Counted from the stretch's first letter, positions 35,007-45,401 are shown. The stretch is DNA of 64,000 nt from Aureimonas sp. Leaf427 (GCF_001425485.1 NZ_LMQW01000001.1:285016-349015), one strand, 5' to 3'. A program made the numbers and translations. Notes: generated by a model from the sequence alone, not told the origin.

Positions 35007-35843
35007 ATGGACTGGGAAGACCTTCGCCATTTCGGCGCCTTCGCAACCGGCGGAAGCCTGTCGGCGGCCGCAAGGGCCCTCGGCGTGGAACACGCCACCG
35101 TCGCAAGGCGGATCGCGGCGCTGGAAGCGGCCATCGGGTTGAAGCTCGTGGACCGGCGCGGCCGGCGACTCCTCCTGACCGCCGAGGGCGAACACATCGC
35201 CCGCATCGCCGAGCGGATGGCGGCGGAAACGCTGGCGCTCGGCCGATTCGCGGATGGCGCACGGTTGGACCTCACGGGCGAGATCGCGATCAGCGCGCCG
35301 CCGGCCTATGCCGCTCGTGTCCTCGCGTCTCGTCTCGCCGCGTTCCAAACCGGCCATCCCCGGCTTCGGATTCGCCTGCTCGGCGACGCGCGCTTCATCT
35401 CCCTCGATCGGCGCGAGGCCGATATCGCGATCCGTCTGACGCGGCCGACCGAGGGCGATCTGACGATCGCCAAGCTTGCGGATATGACCTTCGACCTATG
35501 GGGCAGCGCCGCCTATCTCGCCGCGACGCGCCCGCCGGACTGGCGCTTCATCGGATCGGACGGCGCTATCGGCGGATCGCCGCAGCAGCGGGCGCTGGAG
35601 CGCTGGGCCCTGACCGAAACCACCGCCTTCCGCTCGGACCACGCCGAGATCCAACTGGCCCTCGTCAAGGCCCATGCCGGCCTTGCCATGCTCCCGACCT
35701 TCATGACCGACGGCGAGCCGAACCTCGCGCGGGCGCGCCCCGAGGACGCGCCGCTGGTTCGGGAGGTCTGGGTGGCCGTGCACTCCGATCTGCGCAACTC
35801 CGCCCCCGTCCGCGCCGTCATGGACTGCCTGCGGGAGATCTGA
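35007..35843 (+). CDS. LysR-type transcriptional regulator (short form)
   Basis: A 278-residue LysR regulator with N-terminal helix-turn-helix (LRHFGAFATGGSLSAAARALGVEHATVARRIAALE, residues about 6-40) and a shortened effector domain. It resembles the DsdC/GcvA-like proteins that control divergent oxidoreductases. The divergent quinone oxidoreductase with a shared inverted repeat is the natural target. The effector is unknown. Confidence 0.85.
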   Translation: MDWEDLRHFGAFATGGSLSAAARALGVEHATVARRIAALEAAIGLKLVDRRGRRLLLTAEGEHIARIAERMAAETLALGRFADGARLDLTGEIAISAPPAYAARVLASRLAAFQTGHPRLRIRLLGDARFISLDRREADIAIRLTRPTEGDLTIAKLADMTFDLWGSAAYLAATRPPDWRFIGSDGAIGGSPQQRALERWALTETTAFRSDHAEIQLALVKAHAGLAMLPTFMTDGEPNLARARPEDAPLVREVWVAVHSDLRNSAPVRAVMDCLREI

Positions 35844-35850
35844 TCCCGCC

Positions 35851-37806
35851 TTATGCCTCCGAGAGCTCCGTCCGCCCCGCGAAAAGCTCCAGAGCCTCGG
35901 GATTGGCCAGCGCGTCCTTGTTCTTCACGGGGCGGCCGTGGACGACCTCGCGGACGGCGAGTTCCACGATCTTGCCGGACTTAGTGCGCGGGATGTCGGA
36001 GACGGCGAGGACCTTCGCCGGGACGTGGCGGGGCGAGGCGCCGGTGCGGACCGCGGTGCGGATGCGCTGGACGAGCGCGGCGTCGAGATCGACGCCCGAG
36101 GCCGGCCGCACGAAGAGGACGACGCGCACGTCGCCGTCCCAGTCCTGCCCGATGCAGATGGCCTCGACGACCTCCTCCATCTGCTCGACGATGTTGTAGA
36201 TCTCCGCCGTGCCGATGCGCACGCCTTGCGGGTTCAGCGTCGCGTCCGATCGCCCGTGGATGACGATGCCGCCGGACGGGGTCCATTCGGCGAAGTCGCC
36301 ATGGCACCAGATGCCCGGGAAGGTCTCGAAATAGGCGGCGCGATAGCGCGCCATGTCCGGGTCGTTCCAGAAGGCGATCGGCATGGAGGGGAAGGCCTTG
36401 GTGCAGACGAGATCTCCCTTCTCGCCGCGAACCGGACGGCCCTCGTCGCTCCAGACGTCGACCGCCATGCCGAGCCCGGCGCCTTGGATTTCGCCCTCGC
36501 GCACCGGCAGCCAGGGCACGCCGAGGACGAAGCAGGAGACGATGTCCGTGCCGCCCGAGATGGAGGCCAGATGAACGTCCGACTTGATGCCGGAATAGAC
36601 GAAGTCGAAGCCTTCCGGCGAGAGCGGCGAGCCGGTGGAGGCGATGACCTCGACCGCGGAGAGATCGTGCGTCTCGATCGGCCGCAGGCCCTCCTTGCGC
36701 ACGGCGTCGATGAACTTGGCGCTCGTGCCGAAGAAGTTCGCCTTCTCCGCGGCGATGTAGTCGAAGATCGCGTTGCCATCGGGGTGGAAGGGCGAGCCGT
36801 CGTAGAGAAGCAGCGTCGCGCCGGACCCGAGCGCCGAGACGAGCCAATTCCACATCATCCAGCCGCAGGTCGTGAAGTAGAAGACGCGCGAGCCCTCCAC
36901 GATGCCGGAATGGAGCCGGTGCTCCTTCAGGTGCTGGAGAAGCGTGCCGCCCGCCGAATGGACGATGCATTTGGGCACGCCCGTCGTGCCGGAGGAAAAG
37001 AGAATGTAGAGCGGATGGGCGAAGGGCAGGCGCTCGAAGGCCAGCGGCGCGGGCTCGAAGGGCGCGAGGAACGCCTCCAGCGTCGTCCCGCCGGGCAGGC
37101 CGCCCGCAACGGCTGCGGCCTCGCCGATATAGGGAACGACGACCGTCCGGCCGACCTTCAGCGCCCCGACGATCTCGCTAAGCTTCTCCGCGATGCGGAT
37201 CGTCTTGCCGGCGTAGAAATAGCCGTCGGAGACGAAGAGGAGCTTCGGCTCGATCTGCCCGAACCGGTCGGTGACGCCGCGCGTGCCGAAATCGGGCGAG
37301 CAGGAGCACCAGACGGCGCCGATCGAGGCCGCGGCCAGCATGGCGGCGACGGTTTCGGCCATGTTCGGCATCATGGCGGCGACGCGGTCTCCGGCGACGA
37401 TGCCCTCCGCCCGCAGCGCCTGCGCCAGCCGGGAGACGAGCGCGCGGAGCCCGTCGAAGGAGAGCCGCGTCTCCACCTTGTCCTCGCCGCGAAAGACGAT
37501 CGCCTCGCCCGAGCCCTCGCCGCGCAGAAGGTTTTCCGCAAAGTTCAGCCGCGCCTGCGGGAAGAAGCGGGCCGTCAGCATGTCGCCGGGCTCCACGAGC
37601 GTCTCTTCGCCGGGCTCGCCGACGGTGCCGCAGTGATCCCAGACCGCCCGCCAGAAGGCCCCGCGATCCTCGATCGACCAGGCGTGCAGCGCCTCGTAGT
37701 CGCCGAAGGACCGGCCGGATCGCCGCTCGGCTTCCCGGGCGAAGGCGGTCAGCGGATGGGCCGCGACGCGGTCCGCGCTCGGGCTCCAGAGCAGTCGTCC
37801 AGCCAT
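35851..37806 (-). CDS. Acetoacetyl-CoA synthetase
   Basis: A 651-residue ANL-superfamily ligase that converts acetoacetate, ATP and CoA to acetoacetyl-CoA. Motifs include the phosphate loop [15 protein letters not shown] (about residue 265), [10 protein letters not shown], the adenylate motif [16 protein letters not shown], and the C-terminal catalytic lysine in [16 protein letters not shown]. The ATG at 37806 gives the family start [10 protein letters not shown]. The enzyme would link acetoacetate, including that from PHB breakdown, to central metabolism; a phasin gene is nearby. Confidence 0.93.
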   Translation of the reverse strand: MAGRLLWSPSADRVAAHPLTAFAREAERRSGRSFGDYEALHAWSIEDRGAFWRAVWDHCGTVGEPGEETLVEPGDMLTARFFPQARLNFAENLLRGEGSGEAIVFRGEDKVETRLSFDGLRALVSRLAQALRAEGIVAGDRVAAMMPNMAETVAAMLAAASIGAVWCSCSPDFGTRGVTDRFGQIEPKLLFVSDGYFYAGKTIRIAEKLSEIVGALKVGRTVVVPYIGEAAAVAGGLPGGTTLEAFLAPFEPAPLAFERLPFAHPLYILFSSGTTGVPKCIVHSAGGTLLQHLKEHRLHSGIVEGSRVFYFTTCGWMMWNWLVSALGSGATLLLYDGSPFHPDGNAIFDYIAAEKANFFGTSAKFIDAVRKEGLRPIETHDLSAVEVIASTGSPLSPEGFDFVYSGIKSDVHLASISGGTDIVSCFVLGVPWLPVREGEIQGAGLGMAVDVWSDEGRPVRGEKGDLVCTKAFPSMPIAFWNDPDMARYRAAYFETFPGIWCHGDFAEWTPSGGIVIHGRSDATLNPQGVRIGTAEIYNIVEQMEEVVEAICIGQDWDGDVRVVLFVRPASGVDLDAALVQRIRTAVRTGASPRHVPAKVLAVSDIPRTKSGKIVELAVREVVHGRPVKNKDALANPEALELFAGRTELSEA

Positions 37807-38053
37807 GCGTCTCGCCCCCTTCGCGACCCGGGCGCCTCGCCCCGGCCGATCGCCCCGACATCCGGGCAGGCCGCCCGGTTCGGGCCAAAGGATTGGCATT
37901 GCCGAAGAGCCGCCGCAAGCGGGTATCGCGCCCTCCCCGCCCCCGCACCCGCGGGATGCGACGCCGCCATTGCGTCCTGCGCGTCAGACGTTAGAAGGTG
38001 AAGAGCCCCGGGGGGAAACGAGTTTGACGACAGAGCGGGAGAGCGATGCGCCG

Positions 38054-39829
38054 ATGCCGCGAAAGTCGCGGCGCCGGCCGCTGGCATGGGCGATCCCGGT
38101 CGTGGCGATCCTCGTCTTTCTCGCGGCATCCGCCTTGCGCCAGATCTCGCTCGGCGGCGAGGCCGCGCGCCGGTCGATCGCGAGCGAACTCGGCGCCCTG
38201 ACGGGGCTTCCCGTGACCTTCGGCGGCGGCCGGCCGGAATTCCGTCTCCTCCCCATGCCGCGCCTCGTCGTGGAGGAGGTCGTCATCGGCTCCCGCGAGA
38301 AGGGCCCCCGCCTGACCATTGCCGGGATGACGGCCGATCTCGACCTCTGGGCGGCGCTTCTCGGACGCACCGAGATCGACCGGCTCGTGCTCCTCGCCCC
38401 CGCTCTGTCCGTCCCGCCGGGCACGGCGCCCGACACCTCCCTGCGCAAGACCTTCGCGCCCTTCCTGTCCCGCCTGCACGGGCTCGGCGACGTGGAAATC
38501 CGCGACGGCGTCCTCTCCGGCCCGAACCCCGCCGACCCGGCCATCGTCTCCGCCGCCAATCTCAACCTGTCCTGGCCGCAGGAGGCCGCCGCGGCCAGCC
38601 TGTCCGGCACCTATTCCTGGAACGGCCAGCCCGTCCGGCTCGGCTTCCGCCTCGCCGCCCCCCAGGACTGGCTCGAAGGCCGATCGAGCACGGTCGATTT
38701 CGACATGACCTCGCCGCAGCTCGACCTCGCCTTCGACGGCACGGCCTCGGCGGACAGGCGCCTGTCGGGCCGCCTCCAGGCCTCGCTTCCCTCGCTTTCG
38801 CGCTCGCTCCGATGGCTCGGCGACCGGAGCTTCGCGGTGCCGGAGATCGGGCCGCTCTCCATCGCGGCCGATGTCGCCTCCGAGGGCGACAGGCTGAGCC
38901 TTTCCAATGCCAGCGTCACCGTCGACGGTTTTGCCGGTCGCGGCGCGCTGGACCTCGTCTTCCCCGCCGACCGCCGGCCGAGCCTCGGCGGCACGCTCGC
39001 CTTCGAGCGCCTGGATCTCGACGGTCTGGCCCAGGCCCTGGCGCCCCTGCCGCAGACGCCCTTCGAGGCGGCGCGGCCGATCTCCGTCGGCTTCGTCCGC
39101 GAGCTCGACATCGACCTTCGCGTCTCGGCGGGCGAAGGCCGGATCGGCGCGCTCGCGCTCACCGATCTCGCCGGCACCGTGAAGCTGACGGACGGCGTGG
39201 CGACGCTCGACATCGGCGATACCGGGCTCCTCGGCGGCAACGGACAGATGCGCGTCGCCATCGACACGCGCACCGCGCCGCCCGCGCTGAAGGGCTCCGC
39301 CTCGATGCGGGGCGTGGAAGCGGCCGGGCTCCTCTCGGCCCTCGGCCTTTCCGCCAACACGCTCTCGGGCGTCGCCGACCTGTCCCTGGGGGTCGAGGCG
39401 CCGGTCACGAACTGGGCCGACATCTTCAATCGCCATCGCGTCGCCGGCACGCTGCAGATCCGCTCCGGCGCGATCGGCGGGCTCGATCCGCAGGCCCTGC
39501 GTACGGCCGGCAGCGACATCTTCGATCCGGACTCGGCGACGGCCCTGCCCTTCTCCGCCCTCGGCGCCGAGATCGCCAGCGTCGGGCCGCGCGTGACGCT
39601 GACCTCGCTGCGCATCCGCGCGGAAGGCGGGACGATCGAGGGGTCCGGCCTCCTCGTCGACGCCGCCAACACGGCCGATCTCGAAGGCACGTTCGAGCCC
39701 GCCGCCGATCCCGCAGCCGACGGGTCGCAGGCTCCCGCGTTGACGAAGCCGAAACCAATCTCGTTAAGAATGCGAGGGACTTGGCCCCATCCCGCCATCC
39801 TCGCGTCGGCGTCCGCCGACGAGGAGTGA
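38054..39829 (+). CDS. AsmA family protein
   Basis: A 591-residue AsmA-like protein. One N-terminal transmembrane segment (LAWAIPVVAILVFLAASAL, about 9-27) is followed by a large beta-rich region with the AsmA start ASELGALTGLPVTFGGGRPEF-like pattern and a C-terminal AsmA_2 segment (LSGVADLSLGVEAP, LQIRSGAIGGLD). Such proteins span the periplasm and are linked to phospholipid transport to the outer membrane. An in-frame TTG at 38024 with a G-rich upstream stretch is an alternative start. It runs divergently from the acetoacetyl-CoA synthetase gene. Confidence 0.85.
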   Translation: MPRKSRRRPLAWAIPVVAILVFLAASALRQISLGGEAARRSIASELGALTGLPVTFGGGRPEFRLLPMPRLVVEEVVIGSREKGPRLTIAGMTADLDLWAALLGRTEIDRLVLLAPALSVPPGTAPDTSLRKTFAPFLSRLHGLGDVEIRDGVLSGPNPADPAIVSAANLNLSWPQEAAAASLSGTYSWNGQPVRLGFRLAAPQDWLEGRSSTVDFDMTSPQLDLAFDGTASADRRLSGRLQASLPSLSRSLRWLGDRSFAVPEIGPLSIAADVASEGDRLSLSNASVTVDGFAGRGALDLVFPADRRPSLGGTLAFERLDLDGLAQALAPLPQTPFEAARPISVGFVRELDIDLRVSAGEGRIGALALTDLAGTVKLTDGVATLDIGDTGLLGGNGQMRVAIDTRTAPPALKGSASMRGVEAAGLLSALGLSANTLSGVADLSLGVEAPVTNWADIFNRHRVAGTLQIRSGAIGGLDPQALRTAGSDIFDPDSATALPFSALGAEIASVGPRVTLTSLRIRAEGGTIEGSGLLVDAANTADLEGTFEPAADPAADGSQAPALTKPKPISLRMRGTWPHPAILASASADEE

Positions 39830-39877
39830 GAGCATCGCGGGGGCGCGGGCGACACCGGTTCGAGGACGAAAAGCCCC

Positions 39878-40999
39878 ATGCGAAACCTGCGCGAAACGAC
39901 GAAAGGCGCCACCGCCGGTGCCGCCTCCATCCTGACCCTCGCCGTTTCGCTTCTCGCTCTCTCCGTCCCGCAGGCTGGGGCCGAAGAGGCGAAGGGCGGG
40001 TCCGGCTGCTCGCAGCGCTACCATGCCTCGCTCGGCGAGATCGCCAAGACCGAATATCCCGCGCTGAAGGCCGCGACGCGCATGCCGGGAACGGTGCAGG
40101 CGGGCGATCCCGGCCTGCCCGGCAATCTCCTCTTCCCGCCCCTCTCCGTCGGCCAGCGCACGCGCGAGGAGACCGCGGCGCTGCGCTTCGCCGCCTCCCT
40201 CGCCCGCGCCAAGGGCCGCACGGGCGGGACGTCGGATGCCGACGCGGCCTGGATGGCCGATCGCCTGCGCACCGCGCTCGGGGACTATCTCACGCAGTCG
40301 CCCTCGCCCTATCTCTGCAGCGGCGTCGAGGACTATATCGCGGAGCTGCGCGGCGACGCGCGGCGCCTGGGTCCGCCGCCCATCCAGCGCGAGGCCCTGA
40401 TCGCGGCGCAGACCTCGGTAGTACAGCGCGCCGTCTCGGCGGCGCTCCTCGCCATGAAGCCCGTGCCGTTGCCCGCCGACAAGCCGGCCGACCGCCCCGC
40501 CGGCGGCGCGCTGAGCGAGCTTCGGCCCACGATGGGCCCTGACCGGGTGGACATGACCATCTCCACCGGCTCGACCTCCAACACGCCGCGCCAGGACCCC
40601 GACCTGCCCGAGCGCGCGCCGGAGGTTCCGCAGCGCTTCGACACCGCCGCCGACCTCACGGGCGCCGTCGACCGCCTGACGGCGGCGGCCACGGCCGGCG
40701 GGTTCCTGGCAGCGAGCCCGCTGCCCGCGCCCGCAGGCCCGATGCCGGCGATCTCGCCGGCGACCTATCCGGTTCTGGCGCGTCTTGCCGAGGTCCGGCC
40801 CGTCGTCACCGGCACGCGCCCGGCCGTCACCGACCGCACGGTGCGCCTGCGGCTCGCGACCGCGCTCTCCGCCATCGAGACGCTGGACTATCTGATGCGC
40901 TCGCGGACCGAGGTGGTCGATCCCGTCGCCGCCGCGATGGACGCGACCTTCGGTGCGATCCTCAAGGCGCATGAGGCCGACTGCACCTGCCGCAACTGA
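39878..40999 (+). CDS. Secreted hypothetical protein
   Basis: A 373-residue protein I do not recognise. An N-terminal signal peptide is visible (hydrophobic stretch at about 16-32, likely cleavage near QAGA|EEA). The mature part has an Ala-rich helical region, a central proline-rich linker (PLPADKPADRPAGG; PAPAGPMPAISPATYP) and a C-terminal tail with two close cysteines (CTCRN). Two further cysteines are at CSQRY and CSGVED. It starts 48 bp after the AsmA gene and may be co-transcribed, suggesting an envelope role. Confidence 0.7.
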   Translation: MRNLRETTKGATAGAASILTLAVSLLALSVPQAGAEEAKGGSGCSQRYHASLGEIAKTEYPALKAATRMPGTVQAGDPGLPGNLLFPPLSVGQRTREETAALRFAASLARAKGRTGGTSDADAAWMADRLRTALGDYLTQSPSPYLCSGVEDYIAELRGDARRLGPPPIQREALIAAQTSVVQRAVSAALLAMKPVPLPADKPADRPAGGALSELRPTMGPDRVDMTISTGSTSNTPRQDPDLPERAPEVPQRFDTAADLTGAVDRLTAAATAGGFLAASPLPAPAGPMPAISPATYPVLARLAEVRPVVTGTRPAVTDRTVRLRLATALSAIETLDYLMRSRTEVVDPVAAAMDATFGAILKAHEADCTCRN

Positions 41000-41039
41000 T
41001 CCGGCAAGCCGGAGCGAAGGGGCCGCCGGGGGCCGAGGC

Positions 41040-41858
41040 TCAGCCGCCGGCCGCCAGACGCTCGTCGCGCTCGCGCCGGACGAGCTGGCGCTTGGAGAGG
41101 ATGCCGGCGATGATGACGCCGACGGAGACGATGGCGATCAGGATCGTGCAGATCGCGTTGATCTCCGGCGTCACGCCGAGGCGGACCTGGGAGTAGATGC
41201 GCATCGGCAGCGTCGTCGCGCCCGGCCCGGAGGCGAAGCTCGCGATGACGAGATCGTCCAGCGACAGGGTGAAGGCCAGCATCCAGCCCGACGCGACGGC
41301 CGTCCAGATCACCGGCAGCGTGATGAGGAAGAAGGTCTTGGCGGGCGGGCAGCCGAGATCCTGCGCGGCCTCCTCCAGGCTGCGGTCGACCGAGACGAGG
41401 CGCGACTGAACGACCACGGCGACGAAGCACATGGTGAAGGTCGTGTGCGCGATCGTCACCGTCCAGAAGCCGCGATCGAAGCCGAGGGCGACGAAGAGAA
41501 GAAGCAGCGACAGGCCTGTGATCACCTCCGGCATGACGAGCGGAGCGTAGATCATGCCGGAGAAGAGCAGCCGCCCCCGGAAGTTCGCGAACCGCACGAG
41601 CGCCAGCGCGCCGAGCGTGCCGAGAACGGTCGCGAACGTCGCCGAAAGCACCGCGACCCGCACCGTCACCCAGGCGGCGTCCAGCATCTGCTGATTCTGG
41701 AAGAGCTGGCTGTACCAGTGGGTCGAGAACCCGCCCCAGACCGTCACCAGCCGCGAGGCGTTGAACGAATAGACCACGAGCAGCACGATCGGCAGGTAGA
41801 GGAAGGCGAAGCCGAGAGTGACCGAGACGATGTTGAAGGGACGCCAGCCTTTGCCCAT
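41040..41858 (-). CDS. potI: Putrescine ABC transporter permease PotI
   Basis: A 272-residue permease of the PotC/PotI family with six hydrophobic segments. The EAA-like loop EAAQDLGCPPAKTFFLITLPVIWTAV is near residues 173-198. It is the last gene of potFGHI; its ATG overlaps the potH stop by one base (TGATG). The potI name follows from gene order and the PotF-type binding protein rather than from residue-level evidence. Confidence 0.9.
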   Translation of the reverse strand: MGKGWRPFNIVSVTLGFAFLYLPIVLLVVYSFNASRLVTVWGGFSTHWYSQLFQNQQMLDAAWVTVRVAVLSATFATVLGTLGALALVRFANFRGRLLFSGMIYAPLVMPEVITGLSLLLLFVALGFDRGFWTVTIAHTTFTMCFVAVVVQSRLVSVDRSLEEAAQDLGCPPAKTFFLITLPVIWTAVASGWMLAFTLSLDDLVIASFASGPGATTLPMRIYSQVRLGVTPEINAICTILIAIVSVGVIIAGILSKRQLVRRERDERLAAGG

Positions 41859-42778
41859 CACGCCACCTTCGCCTGAACGCGCTGGAAGATCACGATCGGG
41901 ATCACCAGGACGAGGAGCAGAATGACCGCGACGGCCGAGGAGACCGGCCAGTCGCGATTGGAGAAGAACTCGTCCCAGAGCGTCTTGCCGATCATCAGCG
42001 TGCCGGAGCCGCCGAGAAGATCGGGAATGACGAACTCGCCGACCGCCGGAATGAAGACGAGGAAGACGCCGGCGATCACGCCGGGCAGCGAAAGCGGGAA
42101 GGTCACGGTCCAGAAGGCCTTGATGGGCGGGCAGCCGAGATCGGCGGCGGCCTCGATCAGCCGATGGTCCATGCGCTCCAGGCTCGCGTAGATCGGCAGG
42201 ACCATGAAGGGCAGGTAGGAATAGACGATGCCGATATGGATCGCGATCTCGCTGTTCAGGATCTGCAACGGTTGCGTGATCACCCCGGCGAAGAGCAGGA
42301 ACTGGTTGAGCAGCCCCTCCGGCTTCAGAATGCCGATCCAGGCGTAGACGCGGATGAGGAAGCTCGTCCAGAAGGGCAGGATCGTCATCATCAGGAGGAT
42401 GGGACGAAGCCCCGCCGGCGCGCGCGCCATGCCGTAGGCGAAGGGATAGGCGACGAGGAGCGAGAGCGCGGTCGCGATGCCGGCGATGCGCAAGCTGGAG
42501 AGATAGGCGTTGAGATAGAGCGGGTCGTCCGCGATCCAGGAATAGTTCGCGAAGTTCAGCTGCCGGACGGCATCGAGAAAGCCCGACAGCGTGTCCAGCG
42601 GAAAGACCGGGATATAGGGCGGCTGGGCGATCGCGGTCTCGGACAGCGAGATCTTGAGGACGATCAGGAAGGGCGCGAGAAAGAAGAGCGCGAGCCAGAG
42701 ATAGGGCAGGCCGATGACGGTGCGGCGATAAAGGCTGCCACCTTGCGTCTTCGGCGTGATCGGGCCGGAGGAAGCCAT
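41858..42778 (-). CDS. potH: Putrescine ABC transporter permease PotH
   Basis: A 306-residue permease of the PotB/PotH family. The first helix follows VIGLPYLWLALFFLAPFLIVLKISLSE in pieces, and the EAA loop reads EAAADLGCPPIKAFWTVTFPLSLPGVIAG near residues 218-246. It lies 12 bp after potG and overlaps potI by one base. Confidence 0.9.
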   Translation of the reverse strand: MASSGPITPKTQGGSLYRRTVIGLPYLWLALFFLAPFLIVLKISLSETAIAQPPYIPVFPLDTLSGFLDAVRQLNFANYSWIADDPLYLNAYLSSLRIAGIATALSLLVAYPFAYGMARAPAGLRPILLMMTILPFWTSFLIRVYAWIGILKPEGLLNQFLLFAGVITQPLQILNSEIAIHIGIVYSYLPFMVLPIYASLERMDHRLIEAAADLGCPPIKAFWTVTFPLSLPGVIAGVFLVFIPAVGEFVIPDLLGGSGTLMIGKTLWDEFFSNRDWPVSSAVAVILLLVLVIPIVIFQRVQAKVA

Positions 42779-42790
42779 GTCGCCCGCCCC

Positions 42791-43942
42791 TCAGTTCGCG
42801 AGCACGATGCCGGCGTCCGGCGAGAAGGTCAGCCAGACCTCGTCGTCCCAGGACAGCGGCTCGGCGACGCTGCGCGAGGCGTTGATCGTCGTCGCCCGCA
42901 GGATCTCGCCGGTGGGAAGCTTCACGTTGTAGAGCGTGACGTCGCCGAGATAGGCGATGTCCCAGACCTCGCCCTTCAGCGCGTTGACCGAGGCATCCTC
43001 CGGCGGACGGCGGCCGATGCGCATCTTTTCCGGACGGATCGCGAAGAAGCCGGTGGAGCCGGGCTCGAGATCGCGCGGCGTCTCCACCTCGACGGTCGTG
43101 CCGGCCGCCGACAGCCGCAGGCGGCCCCCGACGCGCTCTTCGACGGCGCCTTCCAGAATGTTCACGTTGCCGATGAAGTCGGCGACGTAGCGATTGTCCG
43201 GCGCCTCGTAGATGATGGCGGGCGTCGCGACCTGCGCGATGCGCCCCTCGCGCATCAGCGCCACGCGGTCGGCCATGACCATCGCCTCTTCCTGGTCGTG
43301 GGTGACGACGACGAAGGTGAGGCCGAGCTGCTGCTGCAGGTCCATCAGCTCGAACTGCGTCTCCTCGCGCAGCTTCTTGTCGAGCGCGCCGAGCGGCTCG
43401 TCGAGAAGCAGCACCTTCGGACGCTTGGCGAGCGAGCGGGCGAGTGCCACGCGCTGCTGCTGCCCGCCCGACAGCTGCTGGGGCTTGCGCTTGGCGAAGG
43501 GCGTCAGCTTCACGAGCTTTAGCATCTCGGCGACGCGGTCGTCGCGCTCCGACTTCGCCATGCCGTCCTGCTTCAGGCCGAAGGCGATGTTCTTCTCCAC
43601 GCTCATATGCGGGAAGAGCGCGTAGGACTGGAACATCATGTTCACAGGCCGCTTGTAGGGCGGCACGCCGACGAGGCTCCGCCCCTCCAGCGTCACGTCG
43701 CCGGTCGTCGGGTCCTCGAAGCCGGCCAGCATGCGCAGAAGCGTCGACTTCCCGCAGCCGGATGGCCCGAGCAGGGCGAAGAACTCGCGGGCATGGATGC
43801 CGAGACTCAGCCCGTCCACGGCCGTGAAGTCGCCGAAGCGCTTGGTGATGTCGGTGAACTGGATCAGCGGCTTGGCCGCCGGATCGTTCCAGGGCTCGAA
43901 GGCGCGCCGGATATTGCCGAGAGATTTGGGGGCGGCCGCCAT
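42791..43942 (-). CDS. potG: Putrescine ABC transporter ATP-binding protein PotG
   Basis: A 383-residue ATPase of the PotA/PotG group. Walker A GPSGCGKST, signature LSGGQQQR, Walker B VLLLDEPLGALD and switch His in VVTHDQEEAM are all present. The C-terminal TOBE domain (FFAIRPEKMRIG and beyond) is typical. The ATG at 43942 is preferred; a longer frame extends upstream across palindromic repeats and is not credible. A 240-bp gap with hairpins separates it from potF. Confidence 0.92.
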   Translation of the reverse strand: MAAAPKSLGNIRRAFEPWNDPAAKPLIQFTDITKRFGDFTAVDGLSLGIHAREFFALLGPSGCGKSTLLRMLAGFEDPTTGDVTLEGRSLVGVPPYKRPVNMMFQSYALFPHMSVEKNIAFGLKQDGMAKSERDDRVAEMLKLVKLTPFAKRKPQQLSGGQQQRVALARSLAKRPKVLLLDEPLGALDKKLREETQFELMDLQQQLGLTFVVVTHDQEEAMVMADRVALMREGRIAQVATPAIIYEAPDNRYVADFIGNVNILEGAVEERVGGRLRLSAAGTTVEVETPRDLEPGSTGFFAIRPEKMRIGRRPPEDASVNALKGEVWDIAYLGDVTLYNVKLPTGEILRATTINASRSVAEPLSWDDEVWLTFSPDAGIVLAN

Positions 43943-44056
43943 GCGGGGACTTTCGTTCGGCAGAAATGGTGAAGGCGAGGAATGAACGGGCGCGGCACGA
44001 CCGGTTCGGGACATCAAAGGATCGTGCGAGGCCCCCTCTGTCCTTGCCGGACATAT

Positions 44057-44126
44057 CCCCCTGAAGGGGGAAATCACAGCTTCGAGGGCAAGAGACAAGC
44101 CTGATCTCCCCCCTTGAGGGGGAGAT
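44057..44126. repeat. Two CT-rich palindromes between potF and potG
   Basis: CCCCC-tgaa-GGGGG (44057-44070) and ATCTCCCCC-cttga-GGGGGAGAT (44104-44126) form strong hairpins in the potF-potG gap. The form matches a third copy near 14.4 kb, so this is a dispersed intergenic element. Here it probably stabilises the potF message or attenuates read-through into potGHI, giving the excess of binding protein that is usual for such systems. The rest of the gap holds no gene. Confidence 0.65.
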
Positions 44127-44182
44127 GCCGGCAGGCAGAGGGGGGCGCCGTCGAGCGCCGCCCCGAGCCGCCCGCCCGACCC

Positions 44183-45277
44183 TTACTGCCCGGTCTTCAC
44201 CGTCGTGAACGCCCGCGTCACGAGTCGCTGCGTCTTCGCGTCGTAGGGCAGCTTCGTATAGAGGTTCGCCAGCGTCGCATCGTCGGGATAGACCGCCTTG
44301 TCGGCGAGCGTATCGGGATTGACGAGCGGCTGGGACGCCTTGTTGCCGTTGGCATAGGAGACGTAGTTCGTCGCCTTGGCGATGACCTCGGGCTTCATCA
44401 TGTAGTTGATGAAGGCATGGGCATTGTCGACATGCGGCGCGTCGGCCGGGATGGCGAGCTGGTCGAAGAAGAGGAGCGCGCCTTCCTTGGGGATGGAATA
44501 GGCGACTTCGACGCCCTGCCCGGCTTCCGCCGCGCGGTCGCGCGCCTGGAAGACGTCGCCGGAGAAGCCGACCGCGACGCAGATGTCGCCGTTCGCGAGG
44601 CCGTTCACGTATTCAGACGAGTGGAACTTGCGCACGAAGGGCCGGACTTTGAGGAGCAGATCCTCGGCCTTCTGGACGTCCTCGGCGCTCTTGGCGTTCG
44701 GGTCGAGACCGAGATAGTGCAGCGCCGCCGTGATCATCTCGGCGCCCGAATCCAGCATGTCGATGCCGCACTTGGAAAGCACTTCGGCATTCTTCGGATC
44801 GAAGACGAGCGACCAGCTGTCGGTCGGCGCGTTCGGAAGAAGCTCCGCCACCTTCTTCTTGTTGTAGCCGATGCCCGTCGTGCCCCACATGTAGTTCACG
44901 GAATAGGCGTTGTCGGGATCGTAGGTCGCGACCTGCTTGGAGATCACGTCCCACATATTGGTGATGTTGGGCAGCTTCGACTTGTCGAGCTTCTGGAAGA
45001 CGCCGGCCTCGATCTGGCGGCCGAGATACTCGGCGGAGGGAACGACGACGTCGTAGCCGGTGCCGCCGGCCAGAAGCTTGGTCTCCAGGATCTCGTTGGA
45101 ATCGAAGACGTCATAGACGACCTCGATGCCGGTTTCCTTGGTGAAGTCCTTCAGGATCGAATCGTCGATATAGTCGGACCAGTTGTAGACCCGAACGACC
45201 TTTTCCTGCGCCAGGGCGGCGGTCGCGACGAGAGAGAGAACCGCCGAGGCGGCGATCAGGGCAAGTCTTTGCTTCAT
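44183..45277 (-). CDS. potF: Putrescine-binding periplasmic protein PotF
   Basis: A 364-residue polyamine-binding protein. Signal peptide is residues 1-23 (ending ALA|QEK). The mature N-terminus VVRVYNWSDYIDDSILKDF is diagnostic of PotD/PotF, as are YDVVVPSAEYLGRQIEAGVF and YMWGTTGIGYNKKKV in the middle. Putrescine preference is inferred from the PotF-like sequence and from puuA/puuB-like genes near 52-55 kb. Confidence 0.92.
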   Translation of the reverse strand: MKQRLALIAASAVLSLVATAALAQEKVVRVYNWSDYIDDSILKDFTKETGIEVVYDVFDSNEILETKLLAGGTGYDVVVPSAEYLGRQIEAGVFQKLDKSKLPNITNMWDVISKQVATYDPDNAYSVNYMWGTTGIGYNKKKVAELLPNAPTDSWSLVFDPKNAEVLSKCGIDMLDSGAEMITAALHYLGLDPNAKSAEDVQKAEDLLLKVRPFVRKFHSSEYVNGLANGDICVAVGFSGDVFQARDRAAEAGQGVEVAYSIPKEGALLFFDQLAIPADAPHVDNAHAFINYMMKPEVIAKATNYVSYANGNKASQPLVNPDTLADKAVYPDDATLANLYTKLPYDAKTQRLVTRAFTTVKTGQ

Positions 45278-45401
45278 CGAGGAATTTGACCTTCTTCCAT
45301 CGCGGTGCCGGCCACGGCCGCATGGGAAACCGATAAACCGAAGACGCCAGCGCTTCGGGAACCCGCCTCACTATTGAGCATTCGCCGCCGTCTGCCTAGC
45401 C

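Noticed and set aside
37805-38053. A longer AsmA-family start 83 codons upstream
   Set aside because: The extension is Pro/Arg-rich, overlaps the divergent acetoacetyl-CoA synthetase start and lacks a ribosome site; the transmembrane start follows 38054.
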